Origin: JBBSUQ01 sp964389755
GTDB taxonomy: Bacteria; Bacteroidota; Bacteroidia; Flavobacteriales_D; Crocinitomicaceae
Reading direction: 5' to 3'
Assembly (NCBI GenBank): GCA_964389755.1
Contig: CAYMEW010000001.1
Span: 124,001 to 188,000, forward strand
Length of the DNA: 64,000 nucleotides
Shown here: piece after piece, positions 1-8,268 of the stretch
How the letters are laid out: every line of letters starts with the position of its first letter
Position numbering within the stretch: the stretch's first letter is position 1
Position numbers and translations under genes: made by a program
Notes under the pieces: generated by a model
The model's input: the letters and a program-made list of their open reading frames with translations, nothing else
Databases searched by the model: none
Told to the model about the DNA's origin: nothing

Positions 1-2509
1 GGCGGCTGTTGATGTTGTAGGTCACTTCGGATTCTATCTTCATTTTGAAAGGAAGTGTCCAGCTAAACCCGGCGTAAAGCAAACTGGAATAATACGGCTG
101 GTTGGATACGCTGCTCACGGAACTCTTCGGAATGTTGTATGTAAGGTCTCCGCTGATCATAAAGGAAACCGAATCGGCGTCGAAATCGAGTGCGAGCGTG
201 GGCGACAGGCTGGTGTTGATCGTAATATTCTCCTGCCCGTTGATGTAGTTGAGGTTCCGGAAGGTATTCCCGTTGAACTGCGGACGGAAGGTAAAAAGTT
301 TTTTATAGAACGGAAGTCCGCCACCGAACCACACGGATGCGTTGTAATTCCCGTCCACGTTTACCGTTTGTGACACCTGTCTTCCGAACTGATCGTAATC
401 CACGGAACTGCTGAAAGCGCGGTTGGTAACGTTGAGCCAGAAACCGCTCCAGAGGTATTTTCCGGAAAGGGCCTGCCAGGTATTGAAATTCCCGTTGATG
501 GTATGCGAATAATTGGGCAGCAGGTTCGGGTTCCCGACGCGTACCCGGTTCGGGTTGGTATTGTCCGGCACCGGCTGAAGATCGTTGATTGAAGGTTGCT
601 GCGAGTTGGTGCTGTAGCGGATCTGGAAGCGCGTGGCCTGTGTCGGTTTGAAAATAAACTTGGCTTCGGGAAGGAAGTTGGTCACGTTCTGATGAATGGT
701 GGTATCGGAGAGTAAGTTGTGATTGTCGATGTCGATATTTCGGGCAAAGGCACCGGCACTGATGTAGAATTTGCGCGAATCGTAGATGAGTTCCATTCCC
801 GCATAGTGCTTTTGGCGCGTATTCTCAAAGTTGTTGGAAAGTAAGGGCACAAAGTCCGTGTATTCCGTACCGTTGCGGTTGTAGGTTTCCTTATCCTGCA
901 CGTCATTCCCGTATTCATAAATGTATTGCGGGGAAAGTTTAAAGAGTTTGCCGAGCGGCTCGTAGTATTGCAGGCTGACGCGATGTACCTGGCTGTTGTA
1001 TTCGTTTATTTTCGACTGGTCAAGTGTATCGCTCGGGATGAGCGTATCGTAATAGGTGTTGTAGGAATGCAGGAAGCCGTCGGATGCATTGCGCTGGATG
1101 TTAAACTGGTAAAAAAGGTCGAACTCGCGTTTCGGTTTTTTGAACTTCCGGTTGAGTCGCAGGTCGTTCTGGCTATTGAAACCGTTGGATTCGTTCGTAT
1201 TATAGATCGACGTGTTGCGCGTCAGTTCATTATCCTGGTTGAGGAAGTCGGAAAGGTCTGCATTGTCAAGTTGAGCTCCCAGGAGGTTTAAGCGCGGACG
1301 GATCGTGAGTTTTGTCAGTGAATCGAGGTTGGTCTCAATGGTGAGGTTAAACGAATGCTGTTCGTTAAAGGTCTGGTTTCGCGTGCTGTCGTTGGTATAA
1401 TAAGTGGTGTCGTTGAGGAAATACTGCGACCTGCTTGCCGAGTAAGCATCGTTTTGCACGTTGTAATAAGAATAGTTGAAGTTTACCGAGGTGCTTTTCC
1501 CGAATTTCTCGGAATAATAAACACCGGCTTTGAAGGTACGCGGGATTCCGGATGTATTGTTCCCTCCGTAATAGGTGTTCCCGAAACCGTCATCGAAACC
1601 GCCGCTGCGTTCATTATCGAGACCGAACTTATTGAGGTCCCCGTAACCGAAGCTGGAGCGCGGGGTATTGGAACCGAGTGCGAAAACGGAGATCTTCTGG
1701 CGTTTATTGAACTTATTGGCGAGGAGTTCTCCTTCGTAGAATCGATTAAAATCACTGGCCATGGAAGCCCTTCCGAAGTATCCTTTTTTAGCGTCTTCCT
1801 TCAACTTGAGGTCGAGCACCTGGATGGTCTCATCTTCTCCCTCGGCGGCATTTTCATTCTTTTTTTCGTAAACCTGCACCGATTGGACACCATTTGCACC
1901 GAGGTTCTTGGTAGCGATGCTGGGGTCGGATCCAAAGAATTCATCTCCGTCCACCAGTACCTGGCTGACTTCTTTTCCCTGTGAGCGGATCTTTCCGTCC
2001 TTATCGATCTCGATACCGGGTAATTTTTTGAGCAGATCCTCCACCACGGCATTTTGCCCGACCTGGAAACTGTCGGCCACATAAACCAGCGTATCTCCTT
2101 TATAATAGATCGGTTCGCGATGTGCATAAATGACGACCTCTTCTTCTTCCTGGGCCTTATCGAGCATGCGAACTACGGGAATAACGATCTCGCGGTTCTC
2201 CGGTGACCCGATAATGAAATAGCTTTTGTCGTCGAAATCGGGATGTGCAATAACGAGTGAGAAGGTGTCGAGCGGTACGCCTTTCAGGTCGAACTTTCCC
2301 TGGGCATCTGTACGCTGAAAACTGAGCAGGAGCGAATCACGCAGCCGTATGGCCATCACCACCGCAGACTGTACGGGGCGAACGCCGGAAGTGTCGTAGA
2401 CAGTTCCTTTTACAACCATGTGTTCTTCAGCTGAATTTTCCTGAGCGTGAATAGCGGGAAGTGCGAAAAAACAGGTTAGCACTAAAAGTATAAGCGGTAG
2501 TAATTTCAT
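1..2509 (-). CDS. Outer-membrane beta-barrel protein (SusC/TonB-receptor-like), partial
   Basis: The reading frame is open from an ATG at 2509 to the window edge, so about 836 N-terminal residues are visible and the C-terminus is missing. It starts with a signal peptide of about 23 residues ending in HAQ. Next comes a carboxypeptidase-regulatory-like beta-sandwich (about residues 30-115), then a plug-like segment with the motifs VVEDLLKKLPGIEID and VLVDGDEFFGSDP, then a long Tyr/Asn/Phe-rich barrel region. This order matches the Bacteroidota outer-membrane beta-barrel family related to TonB-dependent receptors. I see no clear TonB box and no SusD-like partner in the window, so the substrate is unknown. 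A weak -7-like sequence (TATACTTG, minus strand) lies at 2532-2539. Family call fairly sure; transport role inferred. Confidence 0.85.
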   Translation of the reverse strand, partial: MKLLPLILLVLTCFFALPAIHAQENSAEEHMVVKGTVYDTSGVRPVQSAVVMAIRLRDSLLLSFQRTDAQGKFDLKGVPLDTFSLVIAHPDFDDKSYFIIGSPENREIVIPVVRMLDKAQEEEEVVIYAHREPIYYKGDTLVYVADSFQVGQNAVVEDLLKKLPGIEIDKDGKIRSQGKEVSQVLVDGDEFFGSDPSIATKNLGANGVQSVQVYEKKNENAAEGEDETIQVLDLKLKEDAKKGYFGRASMASDFNRFYEGELLANKFNKRQKISVFALGSNTPRSSFGYGDLNKFGLDNERSGGFDDGFGNTYYGGNNTSGIPRTFKAGVYYSEKFGKSTSVNFNYSYYNVQNDAYSASRSQYFLNDTTYYTNDSTRNQTFNEQHSFNLTIETNLDSLTKLTIRPRLNLLGAQLDNADLSDFLNQDNELTRNTSIYNTNESNGFNSQNDLRLNRKFKKPKREFDLFYQFNIQRNASDGFLHSYNTYYDTLIPSDTLDQSKINEYNSQVHRVSLQYYEPLGKLFKLSPQYIYEYGNDVQDKETYNRNGTEYTDFVPLLSNNFENTRQKHYAGMELIYDSRKFYISAGAFARNIDIDNHNLLSDTTIHQNVTNFLPEAKFIFKPTQATRFQIRYSTNSQQPSINDLQPVPDNTNPNRVRVGNPNLLPNYSHTINGNFNTWQALSGKYLWSGFWLNVTNRAFSSSVDYDQFGRQVSQTVNVDGNYNASVWFGGGLPFYKKLFTFRPQFNGNTFRNLNYINGQENITINTSLSPTLALDFDADSVSFMISGDLTYNIPKSSVSSVSNQPYYSSLLYAGFSWTLPFKMKIESEVTYNINSR

Positions 2510-2634
2510 GCATCCAGATTCAATCCTTTTGCAAGTATAAGTATATTGGCAGAATGCGTTACAATAATTTCTGCCGAGTGGTATAAAATCCGGTTAGAAG
2601 GTTGGAAACTCAGATGCGCCGAAAAGCGCTTTGC

Positions 2635-2997
2635 TTAATTCTTTACAAAGCGCTTTATACGGATCTCGCGGCCTGCATTGAGCAGCAGCCTGTACGAGCC
2701 GTTTTCCATTTCGGAGAGGTCGAAAATGTATTCGTTGTTCCCGTTCTCCACGAATTCAAAGAAGAACTCCTCTCCTTTCTGGTTCATGACGGAGATAGAC
2801 GTGTACGGATCGAAATTTCCGCTGACAGAAACGCGCAGCAGGTTTTCATTCTCTCTCCACTCCATGCTCAGGTGTGTTTCGTTTTCAGCACTTACCGTTG
2901 CCACGGGTTCGGGATCGTTTCCGCCGTAAAAGTTCTGGGCGAACAGGCCGTTGAGCGTAATTGCGACAAAAGCCATAGATACAAAAGTCTTTTTCAT
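2635..2997 (-). CDS. Small secreted protein resembling a stand-alone T9SS sorting-type domain
   Basis: The product has 120 residues with a signal peptide (MKKTFVSMAFVAITLNGLFA) and a short acidic linker. The remaining ~80 residues look like one beta-sandwich: SISVMNQKGEEFF, then GSYRLLLNAGRE, ending IRIKRFVKN. That ending resembles the T9SS C-terminal sorting domain seen on the large cargo proteins here (compare KVLRVVKN and EVLKVVKR), yet almost no cargo precedes it. It could also be a DUF3244-like domain. It stands alone between two larger minus-strand genes. Function unknown. Confidence 0.7.
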   Translation of the reverse strand: MKKTFVSMAFVAITLNGLFAQNFYGGNDPEPVATVSAENETHLSMEWRENENLLRVSVSGNFDPYTSISVMNQKGEEFFFEFVENGNNEYIFDLSEMENGSYRLLLNAGREIRIKRFVKN

Positions 2998-3171
2998 GTT
3001 GTTTTGTTATTTAATTCGCCGCAAATTTCCGGTGTTTATACGGTTTGTACAACTGTAAATGAAAAAGTTAATGATAATGTAATTCATTTAAAACAGGCTT
3101 AAAACAGGCGTAAAAGAAGGAACTAAAATTTTCTAACGAATGTTAATTCGAGATGGTAAATAGATGGCCTT

Positions 3172-3213
3172 TTTTGGAAAAAAGAAAGCCGTTCACCTGC
3201 TGGCGAACGGCTT
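3172..3213 (-). terminator. Rho-independent terminator of the CHRD gene
   Basis: A perfect 9-bp stem (3186-3194 with 3205-3213) and a 10-nt loop are followed, on the minus strand, by a T-rich tract (complement of the A-rich run at 3172-3187). It lies just past the CHRD stop codon. Confidence 0.85.
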
Positions 3214-3235
3214 CCGGGATCAATCTATGTATTTT

Positions 3236-5077
3236 TTAACGCTTCACTACTTTGAGCACTTCGGCGGATCCGTCCAGTGCGATGAAATAGATTCCTGCAG
3301 GAAGTGACCCGAGCATGATCTCGGTATTGTTCCCTTTGAAGTCCTGCGTATGAACTGTTTTTCCGTAAACATCGGTTACAGTGAGGCTGTGTGCACCTGC
3401 TGCATCCACCGCCAGTGTCAGCTGTTCGCTGAAGGGGTTCGGGTATACTGCAAATTGCGCACCTGTTGCTGAAAGTTCGTTCACAGCAAGTACTTCGGTA
3501 GCACAGGCAGAACCGCGCATAAGTTGTCCGCGGATCTCACCATTGGTATTGGTGTTATTGTGAACATTGGCGTATACCTGTCCATTGCGTACGGCAAGTG
3601 CTTCCGTTGCCGTGAAGGGAGTCGCATCGTCAACGGTCCAGTAGCCGAAGGCCGCATCGTCTGTTCCGCTTCCGGCAAACCAGGGTGTCATGTCGAAGAT
3701 CACCGATCCGTTTGCACCCATTGCCGCATTGTGCAGGTGAGCACCGGTTACCGGTCCTGCAAGTCCGTTTACTACGAGCATGATGTGCAGGTCAGACTGT
3801 CCGCGGTCCATGGAAACCATTCCTCCGCCAAAAGCGGATGTGCTTACAGCGGGCACTTCCTGGTCTCCGGACATGTCTACACTGTATCCTTCGCGTGCAG
3901 TACGGTAGAGTTGTCCACGGAGTTCCCCGTTCGGGTTTGCAGCCGTATGCACGTTGATGTAGATGTTTCCTTTGAGCAGGTCCATGATCACCTGTGGTGT
4001 CAGGTCGGAAGAACCGATGTTTCCACCGATATAATTCCCGGACACATTTGAACTCAGGTCGATCGTTACTCCACCGTCTACTCCGGGAGCCCCGGTGTGG
4101 AGGTGCGCACCTGTGATCGGTCCGCTAAGCCCGTCCACCACAAGGTCGAAGTTCATTTGGTTGAATGTGTTATTGAGCGCAAAGTAACCTGTTCCCCGCG
4201 CAGTCGATACGGTTGGAGGCGACGTTTCCTGGTCTGTGGTCAGGAAGGCATCAAATGCAAGGGAATTCTCCATGAAAACGCTTCCACGGATCTCACCATT
4301 GGGGTTTGCAGCCGTATGTATGTTGATGTATACACGTCCGGCCATGAGGCTGTCCAGCAACCCGGTCACGCCGGATACGTCCGCCATTCCCTGGATCGAG
4401 TGATCGACAATGAAGGAAGAAAGGTCGACAACCACCGGTCCGTTGGTTCCGGGAAGTCCGAAATGCAGGTGTGCACCGTCAATGGCTCCGCTGAGTCCGT
4501 TTGCCGTGGCCCAGACATTCAGTCTTTTCCCGTCCAGCGAGAGGTTCATGGCACTCACGCCCATAGCGGAAGTGGAGACCATGGGTACTTCCTGCGTACC
4601 GTCGAGGTATGAACGGAAAGCGTAATCTTTTTCCAGTTTGATCTGTCCACGGATCTCACCGTTTGGATGGGATGCGGTGTGCGCATTGATGTAGAGGTTT
4701 CCATCGAGGAAGTCCTTGACCATCGTTGCGGTGAGGTCGGGGCCTGTAATAACTTTTTTGAGCTGATAGCCGGAAAGATCCGAAGTGAGATCCACGAGTA
4801 CGGAACCGTTTGTTCCGGCCGCCCCGCTGTGGATGTGAATTCCGTCCACGGATTCGGAGAGTCCGCTCATGTACACGGTTATACACATGGTATCCCGCCC
4901 TCCATTCAGTACGAAGGTCGCAACCCCGTTACCGTTTGACGTTACTGCGGGTACCTCGTTCGCACCGTTCATCCGTGCACTGAACATCAATTTTTCTGAC
5001 AAATGATCCGCCTGGGCTGTAAAAGCAGCAGCAGCAAGTACGGCAGTCATTGTCATTTTTTTAGTAAAACTCTTCAT
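3236..5077 (-). CDS. Secreted four-CHRD-domain protein with T9SS sorting domain
   Basis: The 613-residue product starts with a signal peptide ending in AQA. Four CHRD-type repeats of about 120 residues follow (roughly 30-150, 150-272, 272-395, 395-525). Each starts near a QEVP/NEVPAV motif, has a GAHLH or GIHIH core and ends N-P/T-NGEIRG or NGELRG. CHRD domains were first named in chordin and occur in many bacterial secreted proteins; their ligand is not established. The last ~75 residues are a T9SS sorting domain (FAVYPNPFSEQLTLAV to EVLKVVKR), so surface delivery is expected. It lies downstream of the FAS1 gene in the same direction, separated by that gene's terminator; no strong promoter of its own was seen. 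Family assignment is firm, role unknown. Confidence 0.92.
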   Translation of the reverse strand: MKSFTKKMTMTAVLAAAAFTAQADHLSEKLMFSARMNGANEVPAVTSNGNGVATFVLNGGRDTMCITVYMSGLSESVDGIHIHSGAAGTNGSVLVDLTSDLSGYQLKKVITGPDLTATMVKDFLDGNLYINAHTASHPNGEIRGQIKLEKDYAFRSYLDGTQEVPMVSTSAMGVSAMNLSLDGKRLNVWATANGLSGAIDGAHLHFGLPGTNGPVVVDLSSFIVDHSIQGMADVSGVTGLLDSLMAGRVYINIHTAANPNGEIRGSVFMENSLAFDAFLTTDQETSPPTVSTARGTGYFALNNTFNQMNFDLVVDGLSGPITGAHLHTGAPGVDGGVTIDLSSNVSGNYIGGNIGSSDLTPQVIMDLLKGNIYINVHTAANPNGELRGQLYRTAREGYSVDMSGDQEVPAVSTSAFGGGMVSMDRGQSDLHIMLVVNGLAGPVTGAHLHNAAMGANGSVIFDMTPWFAGSGTDDAAFGYWTVDDATPFTATEALAVRNGQVYANVHNNTNTNGEIRGQLMRGSACATEVLAVNELSATGAQFAVYPNPFSEQLTLAVDAAGAHSLTVTDVYGKTVHTQDFKGNNTEIMLGSLPAGIYFIALDGSAEVLKVVKR

Positions 5078-5130
5078 TTCTCAAGTGTTTTTGTGATTAT
5101 GATATACTATATTAAAGAATCTGACGAACT

Positions 5131-5164
5131 AAAAAAACAAAAGGAGAGTGCTCCTCTCCTTTTG
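5131..5164 (-). terminator. Rho-independent terminator of the FAS1 gene
   Basis: An 11-bp perfect stem (5138-5148 with 5154-5164) has a 5-nt loop and seven A's at 5131-5137 that become a U tract on the minus strand. T's also follow on the plus side, so it could work in both directions. Confidence 0.88.
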
Positions 5165-5181
5165 TTAACATTTTTTTTGAT

Positions 5182-5739
5182 TTATTTCGGCAGGAGTACA
5201 CGGTCGATCACGTGGATCACTCCGTTCGACTGATATACGTCGTAAGTCGAGATATTTGCCGTATTTCCATTCTCGTCCATGATCACGATGTTGTGCTCAC
5301 CGTTCATCATTGCCGTGAGTTTCCCGCCAGAAAGTGTTGTCAGGACTGCTTTTCCTTTTCCTTTTTTGATGGCTTCCTTCAGGGTATTGAAGTCCATGTT
5401 ACCGGCTACCACGTGGTAGGTGAGTACCTGTGAAAGTTTTTCTTTATTTTCCGGTTTGAGCAGTGTTTCCACGGTTCCTTCCGGCAGGTTCTCGAAAGCA
5501 TCATTTACGGGAGCAAATACCGTGAACGGACCTTCGCCCTGGAGCGCATCGACGAGGCCGGCAGCTTTCACGGCAGCCACGAGCGTGGTGTGATCTTTGG
5601 AGTTCACCGCATTTTCAACGATGTTCTTTTTAGGGTACATTTTTTCACCACCAACCATGGTCGTTTCCTGTGCGTTCACAGATGTTGAGAATGCGATTGC
5701 AAGTGTTGCGACTGCGATTGCGAAGACATTTTTTTTCAT
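5182..5739 (-). CDS. Secreted fasciclin (FAS1) domain protein
   Basis: The 185-residue product has a signal peptide ending VNAQ and one FAS1 domain (about 45-183). The H1 region reads GEGPFTVFAPVNDAFENLP, the H-box is LTYHVVAG, and the C-terminal block is NGVIHVIDRVLLP. FAS1 proteins are extracellular or envelope-bound adhesion-type domains. There is no lipobox and no sorting domain, so it is probably periplasmic or released. In other phyla FAS1 genes are known targets of SigK/RskA-type sigma systems; here such a pair lies about 1 kb upstream in the same direction. A motif shared with the sigma gene lies 44 nt before the start codon. Confidence 0.93.
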   Translation of the reverse strand: MKKNVFAIAVATLAIAFSTSVNAQETTMVGGEKMYPKKNIVENAVNSKDHTTLVAAVKAAGLVDALQGEGPFTVFAPVNDAFENLPEGTVETLLKPENKEKLSQVLTYHVVAGNMDFNTLKEAIKKGKGKAVLTTLSGGKLTAMMNGEHNIVIMDENGNTANISTYDVYQSNGVIHVIDRVLLPK

Positions 5740-5756
5740 GATTTATTTTTTTAATT

Positions 5757-5783
5757 GTTTCGCATAAGTTACGCGCGGGATAC
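5757..5783 (-). promoter_or_regulatory. Putative ECF-sigma promoter of the FAS1 gene
   Basis: On the minus strand GTATCCCGCGCG begins at 5783, and CGAAAC follows GTATCC after 15 nt. The motif start lies 44 nt before the FAS1 ATG. The same GTATCCCG-x-GCG block lies 46 nt before the ATG of the ECF sigma gene, with 11 of 12 bases identical. Recognition by that sigma factor is an inference. Confidence 0.5.
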
Positions 5784-5894
5784 ACATTCGGATTTCGGGC
5801 ACCCTCAAATTCTATTATTTTTGTTAGTGACCTTACTTTAAAGGATAAAGAAGGATGTGGATGTCGCCATCGATCTCATGAAATCGGCTTAAAT

Positions 5895-5921
5895 AAAAAA
5901 GGCCCCACAAGTGAGGCCTTT
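5895..5921 (-). terminator. Rho-independent terminator of the AT-rich ORF
   Basis: A 7-bp stem AAAGGCC/GGCCTTT (5898-5904 with 5915-5921) has an A run on its left that gives a U tract on the minus strand. It lies downstream of the 196-residue ORF. Confidence 0.75.
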
Positions 5922-5933
5922 AATTTATTGAGA

Positions 5934-5981
5934 CTTTTCAGATTTAAACCCTGCTATAAGCTTTTCAGATTTAAACCCTGC
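5934..5981. repeat. Two direct copies of a 21-bp sequence
   Basis: The 21 bases CTTTTCAGATTTAAACCCTGC occur at 5934-5954 and again at 5961-5981, exactly, separated by 6 bp. They lie at the downstream border of the AT-rich ORF, next to its terminator. Most of the 317-bp gap between the FAS1 start and this ORF's stop is otherwise AT-rich sequence in which I see no gene. Confidence 0.8.
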
Positions 5982-6056
5982 CTCATTAATTTCTTAATAC
6001 AAAGATAAGAAATACAAAAGTACGATCCAAATTTAGATAAAGATGAGCCGGGTAAA

Positions 6057-6647
6057 TCAACTAAAACAGTCAATTCTATTAAGGACTTTGTTCTTTTTGA
6101 GAAATAAAATCGATTCGTTATCTGAAAACTCCAAAAAGTACTGGTTATCCTGAATGTGAAAATCATTAACTCTCATTGCAGTTCTGACAGTTATTTCGTA
6201 TTTATTCGTATCTAAAAAATGAAATTCTGCCACCACGTTTAAAGTATCCTGAGTATTTGATAATTCTTTCAGTACAACTCTGTACGGCATGTTCCGCCTG
6301 GGAGGAAAGTTAATAAACGGAAAAGTGTGCTTTAGAGAATAGTAAAACAAATGAGGTACTGACTTCTTAATTAAAGATTCAACAGCAATTTCTTCTATGC
6401 CTTCTCGTGGTCCGGATGCATCCCCGAAGTTTTTCCGATTTGTATAGTGTTTATCAATCCAAAATTCGTGGTTCCATGTTTCTGTGAACTCTCTTAAATA
6501 TTTTGCATTTTCGGAAGCCGCATTCCGCCCATAGCCGTCTCCATATTCCAACCCGGTAATTTTCGAATTAGCTTCAACGCAATGTACTTTTATACGTTTT
6601 CTCTTTTTCTTAGGTTTCTCATTAAGGCCATGGTTTTCTTCACTCAT
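6057..6647 (-). CDS. Unrecognised 196-residue protein in AT-rich DNA
   Basis: I do not recognise this product. It starts with a Lys/Arg-rich stretch (KPKKKRKRIKVH), has no signal peptide or membrane segment, and looks like a soluble alpha/beta protein with a beta-strand-rich second half (RVVLKELS, LNVVAEFHFLDTNKYEITVRT). The gene and flanks are visibly more AT-rich than the neighbours, with codons such as AAT, ATT and TTA frequent. It separates the anti-sigma gene from the FAS1 gene, has its own terminator at 5895-5921, and carries a 21-bp direct repeat at its 3' side. This suggests a later insertion. Real coding is likely but its role is unknown. Confidence 0.6.
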   Translation of the reverse strand: MSEENHGLNEKPKKKRKRIKVHCVEANSKITGLEYGDGYGRNAASENAKYLREFTETWNHEFWIDKHYTNRKNFGDASGPREGIEEIAVESLIKKSVPHLFYYSLKHTFPFINFPPRRNMPYRVVLKELSNTQDTLNVVAEFHFLDTNKYEITVRTAMRVNDFHIQDNQYFLEFSDNESILFLKKNKVLNRIDCFS

Positions 6648-6710
6648 TTTTATTCCGCTTTCTATTAAAGCTAGTTGAAATAAATCAAAAAACAGTGAAA
6701 GTTTAAGACT

Positions 6711-6745
6711 AAAAAATAAAAATGCTCCATCACTGAAGCACTTTT
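6711..6745 (-). terminator. Rho-independent terminator of the sigma/anti-sigma operon
   Basis: On the minus strand AAAAGUGCU pairs with AGCAUUUUU (6737-6745 with 6718-6726) as 9 bp with one G-U pair, followed by a U-rich tail. It lies 29 nt beyond the anti-sigma stop codon. Confidence 0.8.
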
Positions 6746-6774
6746 ATCTATTTTATATCGAGATTTTTAAAGAA

Positions 6775-7629
6775 TCACGCAGTCGTATTTCCGATCACTT
6801 TCAGCTGTTCGAGGGTCGGGGTCGGACTTCCGCCCTTTTTCTCGAGCGTGATCGCAAAGGCCTGTACATTCTTTTCTTTCATGGGCACGTTTGACGAGAT
6901 GCCGGCAGATTCGATGTCGAAGACGCCGAGGTCCATCGGTTTACCGTCTACAATTGCCCAGAGTTGGTATTGTTTGTCTTCGTCGGGTGTGGGCAGGTTA
7001 TCCACGGCGAGCATGACGCGTTCTTCATCCCTGTTCCAGTATACGCGGGCGCGAGCATCTTCGTTGGAAGGTGTTCCGGAAAGGGTTACGGTTTCCGTGC
7101 CGGGTCTCATAATCAGGTTCCTGACAGATTCGCTTTCATTCAGGCTGAGTCTCAGTTCGGCCATTTGATTTTCAAAGCGATCGGCATTTTCAGATTCCGA
7201 CTTGCGCAGTTCAGCCACCTGACCCTGCAGAAATTCAGATTCCGATTTCGAGGTATAGAACAGGAAGAGCAAGCCGATGATGCACGCTGCAGCGATGCCA
7301 GTAGTCCATTTATAGATCGAAGAGCGGTCGGAGCCGGCGGGTTTCATTTGCACGACAGGTGCTTCCCGGGTCGCTTTTGCAGCATTGCCGGGTATTTCCT
7401 GTTCGGTGTTCTGAATGGCTTCCAGTACGCGGTTTTTCATACCGGCGGGCGGTTCTTTCGCCATGGCCAGGGCAAACTCCTCGAATGAGCTTTGCGCCGC
7501 CAGCAATTCCTGCCGGATTTCGGGATAGATCGCAGAAAGGCATTCTACCTCCCTGCGCTCCTGGTCGCTTACGGCACCCAGTGCGTAACTTTCGATGATC
7601 CCTGACGCTATGTATTCTTTTATATCCAA
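6775..7629 (-). CDS. RskA-type membrane anti-sigma factor
   Basis: The 284-residue product has an N-terminal anti-sigma segment (YIASGIIESYALGAVSDQE, about 1-70), a Pro/Ala linker, one transmembrane helix near 108-126, a coiled-coil-like stretch (130-170), and a C-terminal RskA-like domain ending in SPTPTLEQLKVIG. By family knowledge such proteins hold an ECF sigma factor at the inner membrane and release it on a signal, often after proteolysis. The start is a TTG at 7629 inside the sigma gene, overlapping its end by 10 nt, which implies translational coupling and balanced dosage. No ATG fits equally well. The partner is the ECF sigma factor directly upstream. Confidence 0.9.
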   Translation of the reverse strand: MDIKEYIASGIIESYALGAVSDQERREVECLSAIYPEIRQELLAAQSSFEEFALAMAKEPPAGMKNRVLEAIQNTEQEIPGNAAKATREAPVVQMKPAGSDRSSIYKWTTGIAAACIIGLLFLFYTSKSESEFLQGQVAELRKSESENADRFENQMAELRLSLNESESVRNLIMRPGTETVTLSGTPSNEDARARVYWNRDEERVMLAVDNLPTPDEDKQYQLWAIVDGKPMDLGVFDIESAGISSNVPMKEKNVQAFAITLEKKGGSPTPTLEQLKVIGNTTA

Positions 7630-8168
7630 AACAATAGTACGCTAAAGTATTTTCTCAACTCCTGTACAGCACTCCGCACGCGGGTTTTAACGGTTCCGAG
7701 CGGAATTTCGAGCTCGTCCGATACTTCCTGCTGGGTATACCCGCGGAAATAAATGTAATCTACTATCAGTTGTTGCTCGGCGGAAAGGTTTTTGACCAAA
7801 GCATCCAAGCCGATTATGTTCACATTCTGAACTGTACCTTCTGACTTATATACGTCGCTTTCAACATCCTGGATTGAGCCCGGCCGTTCTTTTTTACTTT
7901 TACGAAGGAAATCAATCGCAGTGTTGCGTGTAATATTGAGCATCCAGGTAAAAAAAGTCGCTTTTTCGGGGTTAAAGGCGTGAATGTTCTTCCAGATCTT
8001 CACCATGGCATCCTGCAGCACGTCCTGCGCAACTTCTTCAGAGCGCACAATTCGCGAGGCAATTCCATACAGAGAATCTGAGTAATGGTCATATAAATCG
8101 GAAACAGCCAGCGAATCACCGTCTTTCAGACGAAAGACCAGACGATCGATATCTTGTTTTTCCAGCAT
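7620..8168 (-). CDS. ECF-family RNA polymerase sigma factor (SigK-like pairing)
   Basis: The 182-residue product has sigma region 2 (about 20-95: DVLQDAMVKIWKNI, FFTWMLNITRNTAIDFLR) and region 4 (about 125-178: LSAEQQLIVDYIYFRGYTQQEV, then the helix-turn-helix LEIPLGTVKTRVRSAVQEL). The length is normal for a group 4 (ECF) sigma factor. It is followed by an overlapping RskA-type anti-sigma gene, so it is probably held inactive at the membrane until a signal arrives. A motif shared with the FAS1 promoter lies 28-46 nt before its ATG, consistent with autoregulation. It diverges from the ArsC-like gene. Confidence 0.95.
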   Translation of the reverse strand: MLEKQDIDRLVFRLKDGDSLAVSDLYDHYSDSLYGIASRIVRSEEVAQDVLQDAMVKIWKNIHAFNPEKATFFTWMLNITRNTAIDFLRKSKKERPGSIQDVESDVYKSEGTVQNVNIIGLDALVKNLSAEQQLIVDYIYFRGYTQQEVSDELEIPLGTVKTRVRSAVQELRKYFSVLLFWI

Positions 8169-8187
8169 AATATGTTACGAATATAGT

Positions 8188-8214
8188 ATAATTCTTTACG
8201 TTCGCCCGGGATAC
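8188..8214 (-). promoter_or_regulatory. Putative autoregulatory ECF promoter of the sigma gene
   Basis: On the minus strand GTATCCCGGGCG begins at 8214, 46 nt before the sigma ATG. It matches the FAS1 upstream block at 11 of 12 positions and at almost the same distance from the start codon. A possible -10 region (GAATTAT) follows after about 14 nt. Confidence 0.5.
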
Positions 8215-8239
8215 CGGATGTTTTTGACAAAAGTTCCTG

Positions 8240-8247
8240 TAGATTTG
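8240..8247 (+). promoter_or_regulatory. Bacteroidota -7 element for the ArsC-like/EamA pair
   Basis: TAGATTTG matches TAnnTTTG exactly and ends 21 nt before the ATG at 8269. No TTTG is found at the usual 19-21 nt upstream distance. Confidence 0.5.
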
Positions 8248-8268
8248 TAAAAAAACGGATTCCCGATC

